NCBI GenBank assembly: GCA_965223085.1
Contig: OZ244981.1
Location: forward strand, 2,542,001 to 2,606,000
DNA length: 64,000 nt
DNA from: CBDCVO01 sp965223085
GTDB lineage: Bacteria; Pseudomonadota; Gammaproteobacteria; Ga0077536
Reading direction: 5' to 3'
Of the stretch, positions 1 through 9,382 are shown one piece after another. The position numbers and the translations under genes were made by a program. The notes under the pieces are model-generated. The model made no database searches. It was not told where the DNA came from and saw only the letters and a list, made by a program, of their open reading frames with translations. The first letter of the stretch is position 1, and each line of letters starts with the position of its first letter.

Positions 1-1449
1 TTCGAGGACATCGCACGACATGCGCCCACGATGCTATGGGTGTCAGATGCCAACGGCGCAATGCTTTTCCAGAATTCCCAATATCTCGAATTCACGGGCC
101 TCAGTGAGGAGATGGCAAAGGCGCCTGATTCCTGGTCGCGGCAAGTTCATCCTGACGACATCGATCACGCGATGGGTGTTTATGTAGAAGCGCTCAAAAA
201 CAAGCAGAGCTTTTCTGTTGAGTATCGGCTGCGGCGATGTGATGGTGAGTATCGCGACGTGCTCGATTCGGCGCACCCGAGGACCAATGCGCGCGGCAAG
301 TTCGCTGGTTATGTTGGTTCCACGATCGATATCAGCGACCGAAAATCCCAGGAAAAAGCACTGATCGAGTCGACCCAAGCGACAAAGAAACGCTCGCGAG
401 ACCTAAATCTGCTGTACGAATTAAAATCCGATCTGCAAGTTTGTCGCGAAGTCGGTGAAACGAAACCTGTTCTCAGCAAATATTGCGACCGACTTTTCCC
501 TGGTATTGCTGCCAGGGTCTATTTACATAATAACTCGCGCGATTTGGTGGAACCGTTCGTAAATTGGGGCACGCATAGTAGCGGCGGATCGGAAATGTTC
601 TCCCCCACCGAGTGCTGGGCACTCAGGAAAGGGAAAAGTCACCTCGAACAGCCGACTAGCCTCGGCGCGGTGTGCCCTAATGCGCGCAATTGTAAGCGTC
701 AAAACTACCTTTGTATTCCGATGGTCGCGTTTGGTGAAACCGTAGGCATCATGCAGCTTGATATGGTCAAAGAAAATCAGTCGCACTCGGCATCGACCGC
801 CGATGCAAGCATTAAAGCGCTAGAAGAACTTGGCGTTATGGCGGCGGACGAAATTGCGGCTGCGATCGAAGAATTGAAGTTGCGCGCGCGATTGCAGCAT
901 CAATCTACGCGGGATTCTCTGACCCACTTATACAATCGTCGCTATTTTATGGAAGCGATTGAACGCGAGCTTTATCGGGCCAAGCATACCGAACATGAAT
1001 TGAGCGTACTCATGTTCGATCTCGATTACTTCAAGCAGTTTAATGATCTGCACGGACATATTGGCGGCGACATGGTGCTCCGCGCGTTTGGCAAAGTGCT
1101 GGAAGAAGCGACCAGAGGCGGTGACGTGGCGTCGCGCTACGGCGGCGAAGAATTTGCCGTGTTAATGATCGACTGTCCTCTCGAGGGTGCGCGCAAACGC
1201 GCTGATGAAATTTGTGCGAAAATGAAAACTATCGCGTTGGAATTTCATGGCGAATTACTTGAAGGTGTCACCACATCGGTTGGCATTTCAAGCTTTCCGC
1301 AAGACGGTGAAACTATCGATGATCTGATTTCTGGCGCCGACAAGGCGCTTTACGCCGCTAAAGCGAACGGTCGTAACTGCGTCGTTACCACCAACGGGCA
1401 GCAGGAAAATTGCGGTGAAAAAGGGCGGGAATTAGTAAACGTTGCTTAA
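1..1449 (+). CDS. PAS-GAF-GGDEF diguanylate cyclase (5' partial)
   Basis: Makes cyclic di-GMP from two GTP. The reading frame is open from base 1, and the residues before the first ATG (31) already look like the start of a PAS domain, so the true start lies outside the window. Order: PAS/PAC sensor (first ~110 residues, ending YVGSTIDISDRK), GAF-like sensor (~140-280, with Cys-rich CPNARNCKRQNYLC), then GGDEF (~300-460). The active site reads SRYGGEEF and an RxxD inhibitory site (RGGD) lies five residues upstream, so catalysis and product inhibition both look intact. No EAL domain is seen. The signal sensed is unknown. Cytoplasmic in the part visible. Confidence 0.93.
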   Translation, partial: FEDIARHAPTMLWVSDANGAMLFQNSQYLEFTGLSEEMAKAPDSWSRQVHPDDIDHAMGVYVEALKNKQSFSVEYRLRRCDGEYRDVLDSAHPRTNARGKFAGYVGSTIDISDRKSQEKALIESTQATKKRSRDLNLLYELKSDLQVCREVGETKPVLSKYCDRLFPGIAARVYLHNNSRDLVEPFVNWGTHSSGGSEMFSPTECWALRKGKSHLEQPTSLGAVCPNARNCKRQNYLCIPMVAFGETVGIMQLDMVKENQSHSASTADASIKALEELGVMAADEIAAAIEELKLRARLQHQSTRDSLTHLYNRRYFMEAIERELYRAKHTEHELSVLMFDLDYFKQFNDLHGHIGGDMVLRAFGKVLEEATRGGDVASRYGGEEFAVLMIDCPLEGARKRADEICAKMKTIALEFHGELLEGVTTSVGISSFPQDGETIDDLISGADKALYAAKANGRNCVVTTNGQQENCGEKGRELVNVA

Positions 1450-1495
1450 ACGCGGCGCCCATTAACCGTCTCCGTTTCGCACGCTCGCGCGGAGT

Positions 1496-3112
1496 TCAGA
1501 CGAGTTCAAATTCCTGATAGCCGCGGGCCTTGACTTCGTCGCAGCGCTGCCTATACACGTCGACGCCGCCGGCGTAGGCCAGCAGACCACGGCGTTTGCC
1601 CGCTATGTTCGAGCCCATGTACCAGGAGTTCGTTTTCGAGACGAGGATCGTAGCGGCGATCTCTTCATGGTGCGCAACCCAGCCCGCTTCGGCTGCGGCC
1701 GTCGGCTCGATGGTGCTGCGCTTTTCGGCACGGACGAAGTCGATGCAGTCGGTAATCCAGTCGATCTGTTGCTGGATACATGTTGGCACATTGCAGAAGG
1801 CCGCCGCTGGGGACAGCGGTGCCATGGTCATAAACATGTTTGGAAAGCCGTGGATCTGCAGCCCCATAAAATTACGAATACCCTCGGCCCACGCAGCGCG
1901 CAGCACGAGACGATCGCGACCACGGATATCGATGTGGGTTAGCGCACCCGTGCCGGCGTCGAAGCCAGTGGCGTAGATGATCATGTCGAGTTCATGCTCA
2001 CCCGCGCTCGTCTTAACCCCACTCCGGGTTACATATTCGACGGGAGATTCGCGAAGATCGACGAGTTCGACATTGTCGCGGTTGTAAGCTTCGTAGTAAC
2101 CCTGCTCGAGTGGAACCCGTCGGGTGCCAAAACCGTAGCTCGTCGGTACGAGCTTTGCCGCCATCGCGGGATCGTCGATCCGAGCGCGGATCTTTTCGCG
2201 CGCGAACTCCGAGAACACCGCGCTAGCACGCTCGTCGGTAAATACCTCGCGAAACGATCCGACCCAATATGCTAGCGATCCTTCTTCCCACAGCGCCTCC
2301 ATATGCGCGCGACGCTCGTCCTCGTTGAGATCAAAAAAGCTGCGCTCATCGAACGTGAATTCAGCACCGGAAAATGTCGTATGCACCCGTTCCTTAAGAT
2401 TCGGATAGCGCGCGCGCAACTTCGCGCGTTTCGCATCATCCAACTTCGGATTCTTCATCGGGATGGTATAAGTTGGGGTGCGCTGGAAGACTGTTAAATG
2501 ATCGACTTCAGATGCGATGGTTTGGATCACCTGGATGCCCGTAGCACCGGTGCCGAAAACCCCGACCCGTTTGCCGGCAAAATCGATAGGTTCTTTTGGC
2601 CACCGTGCGGTGTGATACCACTGACCCGCGAAACTGTCGATCCCAGGAAAGTCCGGCTACACGATTTCCGTCAGCCCGCCCGTGCCCATCACCAGAAACT
2701 GCGCCGTGAAGTGTTCGCCCGCTTCCGTCGTCGCGGTCCAGCGCTTGGCCGACGCGTCGAAATCTGCCGAAGTGACTTGTGTGCCGAACTGGATTTCACG
2801 CCGTAGATCGAATTTATCGGCGACGTAGTTTAGATAGCGCTCGGTTTCTGCTTGCTATGCAAAACGCTCGCTCCATTTCCATTCCTCGAGCAGTTCATCG
2901 GAGAACCAGTATTGATAGACATTCGTCGTGGAATCGGTACGCGCGCCTGGATAGCGGTTCCAGTACCACGTGCCACCAACATTCTCGCCCATTTCGAGTG
3001 CGCGAACATTCAATCCTCGTCCCCGTAGCCGATAGATTGCGTAGAGTCCGCTGAAACCCGCGCCGATCACGATTGCATCGAAATCCTGTTGTTTTTCCTG
3101 TACGTCGCTCAT
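1496..3112 (-). pseudogene. Flavin-containing (Baeyer-Villiger-type) monooxygenase, two in-frame TAG stops
   Basis: A 539-codon frame starting at 3112 encodes an FAD/NADPH monooxygenase of the cyclohexanone/phenylacetone monooxygenase type. Visible: N-terminal FAD fold GAGFSGLYAIYRLR, then GGTWYWNRYPGARTD, the Baeyer-Villiger fingerprint FAGQWYHTARWP, a second nucleotide fold GTGATG, and a C-terminus reaching YQEFELV. Two TAG codons interrupt the same frame at 2855-2857 and 2657-2659. They are exactly 66 codons apart and no frameshift is needed to join the pieces. The enzyme would oxidise a ketone to an ester or lactone. The gene is probably dead. Rescue would need amber suppression, for which nothing else in the window argues. 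Confidence 0.88.
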
Positions 3113-3525
3113 GTTATTGCTCTTGGCGTGATTGCAATAAAGACTCTCTCCTTAGTGTACATGCTACGCGCGAGTGCGGGCCGCTTGGACCAATATGGTG
3201 TGGGTTCGATCACAGAGCCGTGCTCGCTTTAACCGGAAATTTCCGGGACAGGCACTAAAAAAATCCTCGGCGAGAATTTTGCGAGTTGCTTTGCCCTGCT
3301 ATTTCATGCCTGTCCCCGGAACTTCCCTTCCCCGGAACTCCCCGCCCGGCGCCCACGGATAGCGCATCAACACACAGCAGTTACTGCCAAAAACTATCCG
3401 TGTCTTGGCGCCAGTAGTTAAAGTGTGTGTCCCAGAAAACTCCAGAAAACTCCTTTCCCTGGTGGTGCGTCTTTTGTGGCGCTCGTGCGTCTTACCGTTT
3501 GCAGATGTGAAACAGGAGCGAGAAA
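3113..3525. other. Intergenic region with no gene seen
   Basis: No convincing coding region. It lies between the divergent monooxygenase remnant and the ArsI-like gene, so it should contain both promoters. It holds a perfect palindrome CCGGAAATTTCCGG (3233-3246) and the larger inverted repeat listed separately. Confidence 0.6.
3241..3321. repeat. REP/MITE-like inverted repeat
   Basis: TTCCGGGACAGGCA (3241-3254) faces its near-complement TGCCTGTCCCCGGAA (3307-3321) across about 52 bases, with one extra base in one arm. The motif resembles the GGGGACAG-type termini common around REP elements and short non-autonomous repeats of gammaproteobacteria. No transposase lies nearby. Confidence 0.5.
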
Positions 3526-3963
3526 ATGCGTCTACAATTGGCACTAAACGTAGAAAACCTCGATGCGGCTATCGATTACTACAGCAAGCTATTCGATGCG
3601 GCGCCGCATAAACGACGACCCGGTTATGCGAACTTCGCGATTGAGCAACCGCCACTGAAGCTGGTGTTGTTCGAAGACGCGCAAGCGCAACAGCGCTTGA
3701 ATCATCTCGGGGTAGAAGTCTTTACCGCTGATGATGTTGCGGTGTCCGCGCGCCGTATGGCGGACGCTGGGATCTTAGATGAGGTGCAACACGATGAAAC
3801 GTGTTGTCACGCGACCCAAGACAAAGCATGGTCCACCGAACCACAGGGCATACGCTGGGAGTGGTATTACATTACCGACGACCTACCGAAAGAGGGCAAC
3901 AAAATGCAAGCTTCCGGTTGTTGTGCAGAGATCGATGAAGACGCCACAGTACGTTCCGGATGA
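3526..3963 (+). CDS. ArsI/CadI-like vicinal oxygen chelate protein
   Basis: A 145-residue single-domain VOC (glyoxalase-fold) protein. The signature DETCCHATQDKAWSTEPQG matches the Cys-pair loop of ArsI C-As lyases and CadI proteins, which bind trivalent arsenic or soft metals through adjacent cysteines. His in LNHLGVEV and Glu in IRWEWYY fit two of the three expected Fe(II) ligands. The N-terminal strand reads RLQLALNV where ArsI usually has His, so the third ligand may be lost. A second Cys pair (SGCC) lies near the C-terminus. The ribosome site GGAG is 8-9 bases upstream. The sigma factor gene follows after 10 bases and is probably co-transcribed. Confidence 0.75.
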   Translation: MRLQLALNVENLDAAIDYYSKLFDAAPHKRRPGYANFAIEQPPLKLVLFEDAQAQQRLNHLGVEVFTADDVAVSARRMADAGILDEVQHDETCCHATQDKAWSTEPQGIRWEWYYITDDLPKEGNKMQASGCCAEIDEDATVRSG

Positions 3964-3973
3964 GACTCGGGCA

Positions 3974-4555
3974 ATGACTAACGCGATCTCAACGGATTGC
4001 ACCGCCTGGACGGAATTCGAAAGCAGGCTGCGTGCGTATATTCGCAAGCGGGTCGACAATGCATTTGTCGACGATGTATCGGGCGACGTCATGCTGCGGC
4101 TGGTCCAGCATCGCAAAGATTTTGAGGCCGCTAAGAATCCCACCGCCTGGATGTTACGGGTCGCGGCAAACGCGATCGCCGATCATTATCGGCGGCGGGA
4201 AATAGAGCAACGCGCACTCGCGCAAATGCAAGATACGACTGAGCAGGAGGCGTGCTCATATGGCAATGTCGAGTATGAGATAGTCAGTGCCGAAGTTGCG
4301 GACTGCATGCTGCCTTTGATCCGTCGTTTGCCAGCGCCATACGCCGAAGCCCTAATACTGACTGAAATAGAAGGCCTGGCGCAAAACGTTGCGGCCGAGC
4401 GGGTGGGTTTATCGCATTCGGGAATGAAAACGCGCGTGCAGCGCGGGCGCGCGAAACTCAAAGCGGCGTTGTTTCGTTGTTGCGATTTTGAAGTGAACCG
4501 TGACGGTACAGTGCGCGATTACCGAAAAAAGGGGGACGGAGAGCATAAATCTTGA
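3974..4555 (+). CDS. sigZ: ECF-type RNA polymerase sigma factor, SigZ-like
   Basis: About 193 residues from ATG 3974 (in-frame ATG 3935 is an alternative). Region 2 is EFESRLRAYIRKRV...DDVSGDVMLRLVQ and region 4 is LPAPYAEALILTEIEG followed by a helix-turn-helix. The C-terminal tail CCDFEVNRDGTVRDY is the mark of SigZ-family sigma factors. No anti-sigma gene is adjacent. Pairing with an ArsI-like gene suggests a metal or metalloid response, but this is inferred from position only. Confidence 0.85.
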   Translation: MTNAISTDCTAWTEFESRLRAYIRKRVDNAFVDDVSGDVMLRLVQHRKDFEAAKNPTAWMLRVAANAIADHYRRREIEQRALAQMQDTTEQEACSYGNVEYEIVSAEVADCMLPLIRRLPAPYAEALILTEIEGLAQNVAAERVGLSHSGMKTRVQRGRAKLKAALFRCCDFEVNRDGTVRDYRKKGDGEHKS

Positions 4556-4973
4556 CCACTGTGTGTTACACGAATGAAACGATCGGGCAGCAACTCGTCG
4601 CATCGCAGAAATGCTGTAGACACACAGCTTCGTCGTCATTAGCCCACGCTCGCGCTTACTGTTGACCCATAGCGACCGGCGCTTTCGAACCCGATAAAAA
4701 CCAGATCTAAACCATGACCCGGTGGCGAGAACTGCGCCCCCCCCTGCGCGCTGGTATTCGATGATGTACGCTACGAGCTAATCAACAAACCGCCTCGAGG
4801 AGAGGAGTTATATGGGAAGAAGAAATAGAAGACAGGCAGTGAGTCACGCATAGGGGTCAAGTGCAAGGAACACGCAGGGTGATCCTGCGAATAGCGGGTC
4901 CAGATTAGCTGGACAGACCACTAGTTCGGTATCGCTTCACGCTTTGCAGGCGCCTTTGTTTCGTTTGTTCAGA
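4556..4973. other. Non-coding gap, nothing recognised
   Basis: Between convergent sigZ and the DinB gene. Neither strand gives a plausible gene. No tRNA, clear terminator or repeat was recognised. Confidence 0.5.
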
Positions 4974-5486
4974 TTATTTTGCATTTCTTTCGAGTACTTC
5001 CGGTAGCCAAATTAGATCGGTAATCCCGTAGTCGCGGCCGCATTGGCTCAAGAGCGCGGTAAGTTGACCACGATGATGGGTTTGATGGTTGAAGAAATGC
5101 ATAACCGCAAGCGACATTTCACAGCTGCGAGGAGCAGGATTAACGATACTTGTGTAAGTGAGCCTGGAGGTTAGAATATCGTCCGTCAAACTCGCGCCCC
5201 ACTCCTCTATGATTTGATCGGTTGCTTCGCGTTCTGAGCGCAGGCTCTCAAAATCCGTGTAGAGTTCCTGCGCCAGGCTTGCGATTACGAAAGTCTCACT
5301 GCGAAATCGACCGAGCCAGATTTTATCGGCGAGTAACAAGTGATTGAGCGTGCCGTGAATCGATCCAAAAAACACTTTGCGATCTTCCCGTCGTGCCGAG
5401 TCGGACATGGTGGCACATACGGCATAAAGACGCTGATTCATCCAACGATTGTAGCGAGACATGTTTTGTACTTGAGCTATGCGCAT
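4974..5486 (-). CDS. DinB-family protein
   Basis: A 170-residue four-helix protein of the DinB/YfiT superfamily. The metal-binding pattern is visible: His in GTLNHLLLADKIWL and the C-terminal cluster FFNHQTHHRGQL. Family members bind a divalent metal; some are thiol-dependent transferases, and most are uncharacterised. The gene is transcribed away from trpD with about 155 bases between the two starts. It is complete and has no operon partner. Confidence 0.85.
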   Translation of the reverse strand: MRIAQVQNMSRYNRWMNQRLYAVCATMSDSARREDRKVFFGSIHGTLNHLLLADKIWLGRFRSETFVIASLAQELYTDFESLRSEREATDQIIEEWGASLTDDILTSRLTYTSIVNPAPRSCEMSLAVMHFFNHQTHHRGQLTALLSQCGRDYGITDLIWLPEVLERNAK

Positions 5487-5642
5487 CGTTCAATCGCGGT
5501 ATTTTGAAAATGGGATCTGTATTAGCATGATTGCTCGGAATATCGCGAACCACAACTTCTTGAGAAGCGACCGCGGCCGTGGAGTGGCGATCGTCCCCTC
5601 GAGGCCCCCTGAGACCTCGAGACGCTCCAGAGGGTACAATTC

Positions 5643-6719
5643 ATGCGGAAAGTGTGTCGCATTGATGAAAGATCTTTTGGACTTGCGAATGCCGTGACAA
5701 TAACGACGATAGACGTTCTGGAACGTCTGCTCAGCGGACAAAACCTTAGCGAAGCTGAGGCCGGCGATGTCATGCGCTTATTGGCGGATGAGGCACTCCC
5801 GCCGGCAACTGCCGGCGCATTGCTCGCCGCGCTCCGTGCTAAAGGCGAGACGCCCGCTGAAGTGCGCGGTTTCGCTCAACAGATGCGCGCGCTGGCCAAT
5901 ACCGTGCAGTTGCCGCCCGGTGCGGTTGCCGCCGAATGTGCTGGTACTGGTGGCGACGGATCCGGTAGTTTCAACTTGTCGACGGGTTCCGCGCTGTTGG
6001 CCGCGGCCTGCGGTGTGTCGATGGTGAAGTGTGGCAACCGGTCGATTTCGTCGAAATCGGGTAGTTCGGATGCTTTGACCGCGCTCGGCATTCCGTTACC
6101 GAAGAACTCAGACGAAGTTCTGCAGTGTCTCGAGGAGTGTGGTTTTACGTTCATGTTCGCGCCGTACTTTCATCCCGCGATGAAAATTGTTGCACCCGTG
6201 CGCACGGCGATGGGCGTGCGCACCGTGTTCAATATTCTCGGCCCGCTTACCAATCCAGCCCGGCCACCCTTCAGTGCGGTGGGTGCATTTGATTTGCCGA
6301 CGGCGCGACTGATGGCTGCAACGCTGGCCGGCATGTCGCAAAAACGCGCGTTCGTCATTCACGGTGAACCCGGTTGGGATGAGGCGACGCCGGCAGGTCG
6401 CTTCACTTTGTTTGACGTGAAGTCGGGTAATATCGGGGAACAGCAGCGTGAGCCACTAGATTTTGGCTTGCCGCGATGTTCGCCACAGGACTTGATCGGT
6501 GGTGATGCTGAGTACAACGCGCGCGCCCTCGAGGCCGTGTTTCGCGGTAAAGATCACGGGGCGCACCGTGACGCCCTCACGCTAGGCGCGGGGCTTATAC
6601 TCGAAGTAACCGGAACGGTCGACGACCTGGCGGCCGGCATCAAAACCGCGCGCCGCGCCCTCGATTCGGGTGCGGCGACGGACGTATTGACTCGACTGCG
6701 AACATGGCGCGCCTCGTGA
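5643..6719 (+). CDS. trpD: Anthranilate phosphoribosyltransferase
   Basis: Second step of tryptophan synthesis: anthranilate plus PRPP gives phosphoribosylanthranilate. Shows the PRPP loop GTGGDGSGSFNLST, KCGNRSISSKSGSSD, NILGPLTNPA and a C-terminal DxLTRLR. Start 5643 adds a short extension; an in-frame GTG near 5692 is another possible start. First gene of a tightly packed trpDCFBA operon. trpE/trpG are not in the window, so anthranilate synthase is encoded elsewhere. Confidence 0.97.
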   Translation: MRKVCRIDERSFGLANAVTITTIDVLERLLSGQNLSEAEAGDVMRLLADEALPPATAGALLAALRAKGETPAEVRGFAQQMRALANTVQLPPGAVAAECAGTGGDGSGSFNLSTGSALLAAACGVSMVKCGNRSISSKSGSSDALTALGIPLPKNSDEVLQCLEECGFTFMFAPYFHPAMKIVAPVRTAMGVRTVFNILGPLTNPARPPFSAVGAFDLPTARLMAATLAGMSQKRAFVIHGEPGWDEATPAGRFTLFDVKSGNIGEQQREPLDFGLPRCSPQDLIGGDAEYNARALEAVFRGKDHGAHRDALTLGAGLILEVTGTVDDLAAGIKTARRALDSGAATDVLTRLRTWRAS

Positions 6720-7555
6720 GCGATTTTCTAACCCGCATGGCGGCGCGGAGCCGCCAACGCAGCGCCGCCGCCGCAGCGGTCGTTCCCGAAGTGGAGCTGT
6801 TGAATGTGGCCCGCAATGTGCCCGCCGCACCGCCGCTGCGCTTGTCCGATAGCGGTTTCGATCTTATCGCGGAGGTTAAGCGTCGCTCTCCGGCTTTGGG
6901 TCAATTGGTAGATGATGTCCTGCCCGCAGCGGAACAAGCGCAGCGCTACACCGGCGGCGGAGCAGCTGCCATATCTGTGCTGACCGAGCCAGAACAATTT
7001 CACGGTGAATTGGCTGATCTGGTGCAGGTTGTTGCACGACTTCCGGCGACGCCGGCGATGCGCAAAGATTTCCTGGTAACACCCTATCAAGTCATTGAAG
7101 CCCGCGCAGCCGGTGCCGGCGGCGTATTAATCGTCGCAGCGATACTTGCGCCCGACGACATGCGGGTAATGCTGGAGACGGCGCTGTCGTTGGGAATGTT
7201 TGCCTTAGTCGAAGCATTTGACGAGGCGGATCTGGATCGTTGCGTGCCGGTAGTTGAAACATTCAAGCCGGCCGTGGATGCAGGCACTGCTCGGATCTTG
7301 CTCGGTGTAAACTGCCGCAACCTGCGCTCGCTCGCAATCGAATTTCCGCGTTTCGAAACTTTCGCGGCGCAACTGCCGATGGGATTCCCGTGGGTCGCCG
7401 AAAGCGGCGTGATGACACCGGATCACGCCGCCGAGGTCGCCGCGTGGGGCTATCGTCTCGCGCTCGTTGGTACGGCATTGATGCAGTCTGAAGATCCAGG
7501 GGCGGTGGCGCAGGCGATGATCACCGCGGGACGACGTGCTGCCGAAACATCATGA
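6704..7555 (+). CDS. trpC: Indole-3-glycerol phosphate synthase
   Basis: Converts CdRP to indole-3-glycerol phosphate. A stand-alone (beta/alpha)8 barrel with EVKRRSPALGQL, the MRKDFLVTPYQV strand, LLGVNCRNLRS and VAESGVM. It overlaps trpD by 16 bases and trpF by 4 (ATGA), so translation is probably coupled. It is not fused to trpF, unlike the E. coli arrangement. Confidence 0.96.
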   Translation: MARLVSDFLTRMAARSRQRSAAAAAVVPEVELLNVARNVPAAPPLRLSDSGFDLIAEVKRRSPALGQLVDDVLPAAEQAQRYTGGGAAAISVLTEPEQFHGELADLVQVVARLPATPAMRKDFLVTPYQVIEARAAGAGGVLIVAAILAPDDMRVMLETALSLGMFALVEAFDEADLDRCVPVVETFKPAVDAGTARILLGVNCRNLRSLAIEFPRFETFAAQLPMGFPWVAESGVMTPDHAAEVAAWGYRLALVGTALMQSEDPGAVAQAMITAGRRAAETS

Positions 7556-8166
7556 ACACTACGTTTATCAAGATATGTGGGTTGCGAACTCACGCGGACG
7601 TTAAAGCAGCCGTCGCTGCGGGCGCGAATGCGATTGGTTTCGTGTTCGCCGAATCACCGCGTCAAATTAACCCGAGCATTGCCGCGGAGTTGGCAGAAGC
7701 GGTACCCGAACATATTGTTCGGGTTGCCGTAATGCGTGCGCCGACGCGCGCGCAATGTTTAGATATCATGCAATCCTTTAAACCGGATTGGTTGCAAATG
7801 GAAGCGGCAAACTGTGCGCGAGTCGGGCCGCTCGACGGTATTCGTTTGCTGCCGGTCTATCGCGATACACCAGCTCTCGATGAAGACGATATCGAACAAG
7901 GAGCACGCGTCATGTTCGAAGGTGCGCAGAGCGGGCGTGGGCAAGTTGCCGATTGGGAGCGGGCGGCGCGCCTCGCCCGACGAACTCGACTGATACTTGC
8001 GGGTGGATTGCATGCCGCTAACCTGCTTGATGCCACAATGTCTGTGTGTCCTTGGGGCGTTGATGTTAGCAGCGGCGTGGAGCGCAGCCCGGGTGTGAAA
8101 GACCCGCATAAGATCACCGCATTCATTAAGACCGTTCGCAATATGGAGTCTGCGCATGCAGATTGA
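7552..8166 (+). CDS. trpF: Phosphoribosylanthranilate isomerase
   Basis: Isomerises phosphoribosylanthranilate to CdRP. The catalytic Cys lies in KICGLRTHADVKAA, and GFVFAESPRQI, ILAGGLHAANL and VDVSSGVE are conserved barrel segments. 204 residues, normal length. ATGA overlap with trpC, and an 11-base overlap with trpB. Confidence 0.96.
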   Translation: MNTTFIKICGLRTHADVKAAVAAGANAIGFVFAESPRQINPSIAAELAEAVPEHIVRVAVMRAPTRAQCLDIMQSFKPDWLQMEAANCARVGPLDGIRLLPVYRDTPALDEDDIEQGARVMFEGAQSGRGQVADWERAARLARRTRLILAGGLHAANLLDATMSVCPWGVDVSSGVERSPGVKDPHKITAFIKTVRNMESAHAD

Positions 8167-9382
8167 GATTAGTGCCGCGGACGGCCCGGCGCTATTACAG
8201 CGGCTCGTGCGCGGCGAGCTTCCCGACGAGCGGGGTCGCTTTGGACCGTATGGTGGATGTTACGCGCCGGAAACTTTAATGCCGGCGCTGGAGCGTTTAA
8301 ACGAGGGTGTGCAAGCTCTTCTGCACACTCCAGATTTCGTCGCGGAATTGAACGCCGAGCTAAAAGAATGGGTGGGTCGACCGACGCCGTTGACCCACGC
8401 TCGTGGCTTATCGGCGCGTTGGGGCGCGGATATCTGGCTGAAGCGAGAGGATCTCGCGCATACGGGTGCACACAAGATCAACAATGCGCTGGGGCAGGCC
8501 TTGCTCGCCAAACGGCTCCACGCCGAGCGCGTCATCGCCGAAACTGGAGCAGGTCAGCACGGCGTCGCTACCGCTGCGGCTTGCGCCAGGGTGGGTATCC
8601 CGTGCATCGTCTATATGGGTGCCGTCGATGTGCAACGCCAAGCGCCGAATGTGGAACGCATGCGTCAACTCGGTGCCGAAGTCGTTGCTGTCGAAAGCGG
8701 TGATCGCACGCTGCGCGCGGCGATCGATGAAGCGTTCCGAGATTGGGTTGCCGATCCGCAAGCTAGTTATTATTTGTTGGGGTCGGTCGTGGGACCGCAT
8801 CCCTACCCCTACCTTGTGCGTGAGCTGCAGACTGTCATAGGGCGCGAAGTCCGTGAACAAATTATTGCGCAGGCTGGCGGCTTACCGGATCTAGCCATCG
8901 CCTGTGTTGGTGGCGGGTCGAATGCGATCGGCTTGTTTCATGCGCTGCTCGGAGATTCGAGTGTGGCTTTGATCGGTATCGAGGCGGGTGGGCGCGGCAA
9001 CGGTCTGGGGCAGAATGCGGCAACCCTCGCTACCGGCACGCCGGGCGTCTTGCACGGTTGCCTGTCGATGCTATTGCACGACGAAAACGGTCAGGTGCAG
9101 GAAACCCATTCGATATCAGCGGGGCTCGATTACCCCGGCGTCGGACCCGAACACGCGCTCCTCAAGAGCATTGGCCGCGTGGAATATCAATCCGCGACTG
9201 ACGAGGCGGCGCTGAATGCACTGCGCGAGTGTTGCGCTGTGGAGGGAATCCTGCCGGCATTAGAGTCGGCGCACGCGTTCGTCGGCGCGCGCAACTGGGC
9301 GCACAACAATCCCGGCAAGCGCATCGTGATCGGACTTTCCGGCCGGGGCGACAAGGATATGCCGACGTTGAGACCATCATGA
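8156..9382 (+). CDS. trpB: Tryptophan synthase beta chain
   Basis: PLP enzyme joining indole and serine. The PLP lysine is in KREDLAHTGAHKINNALGQ, the phosphate-binding loop is CVGGGSNAIGLF, and AETGAGQHGVATA and GLSGRGDKDM are typical. 408 residues, complete. It should form the alpha2beta2 complex with TrpA, whose gene overlaps it by 4 bases. Confidence 0.97.
   Translation: MQIEISAADGPALLQRLVRGELPDERGRFGPYGGCYAPETLMPALERLNEGVQALLHTPDFVAELNAELKEWVGRPTPLTHARGLSARWGADIWLKREDLAHTGAHKINNALGQALLAKRLHAERVIAETGAGQHGVATAAACARVGIPCIVYMGAVDVQRQAPNVERMRQLGAEVVAVESGDRTLRAAIDEAFRDWVADPQASYYLLGSVVGPHPYPYLVRELQTVIGREVREQIIAQAGGLPDLAIACVGGGSNAIGLFHALLGDSSVALIGIEAGGRGNGLGQNAATLATGTPGVLHGCLSMLLHDENGQVQETHSISAGLDYPGVGPEHALLKSIGRVEYQSATDEAALNALRECCAVEGILPALESAHAFVGARNWAHNNPGKRIVIGLSGRGDKDMPTLRPS

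Noticed and set aside
4556..4973. A group II intron or structured RNA
   Set aside because: No domain V-like hairpin or reverse transcriptase; the resemblance was only compositional.
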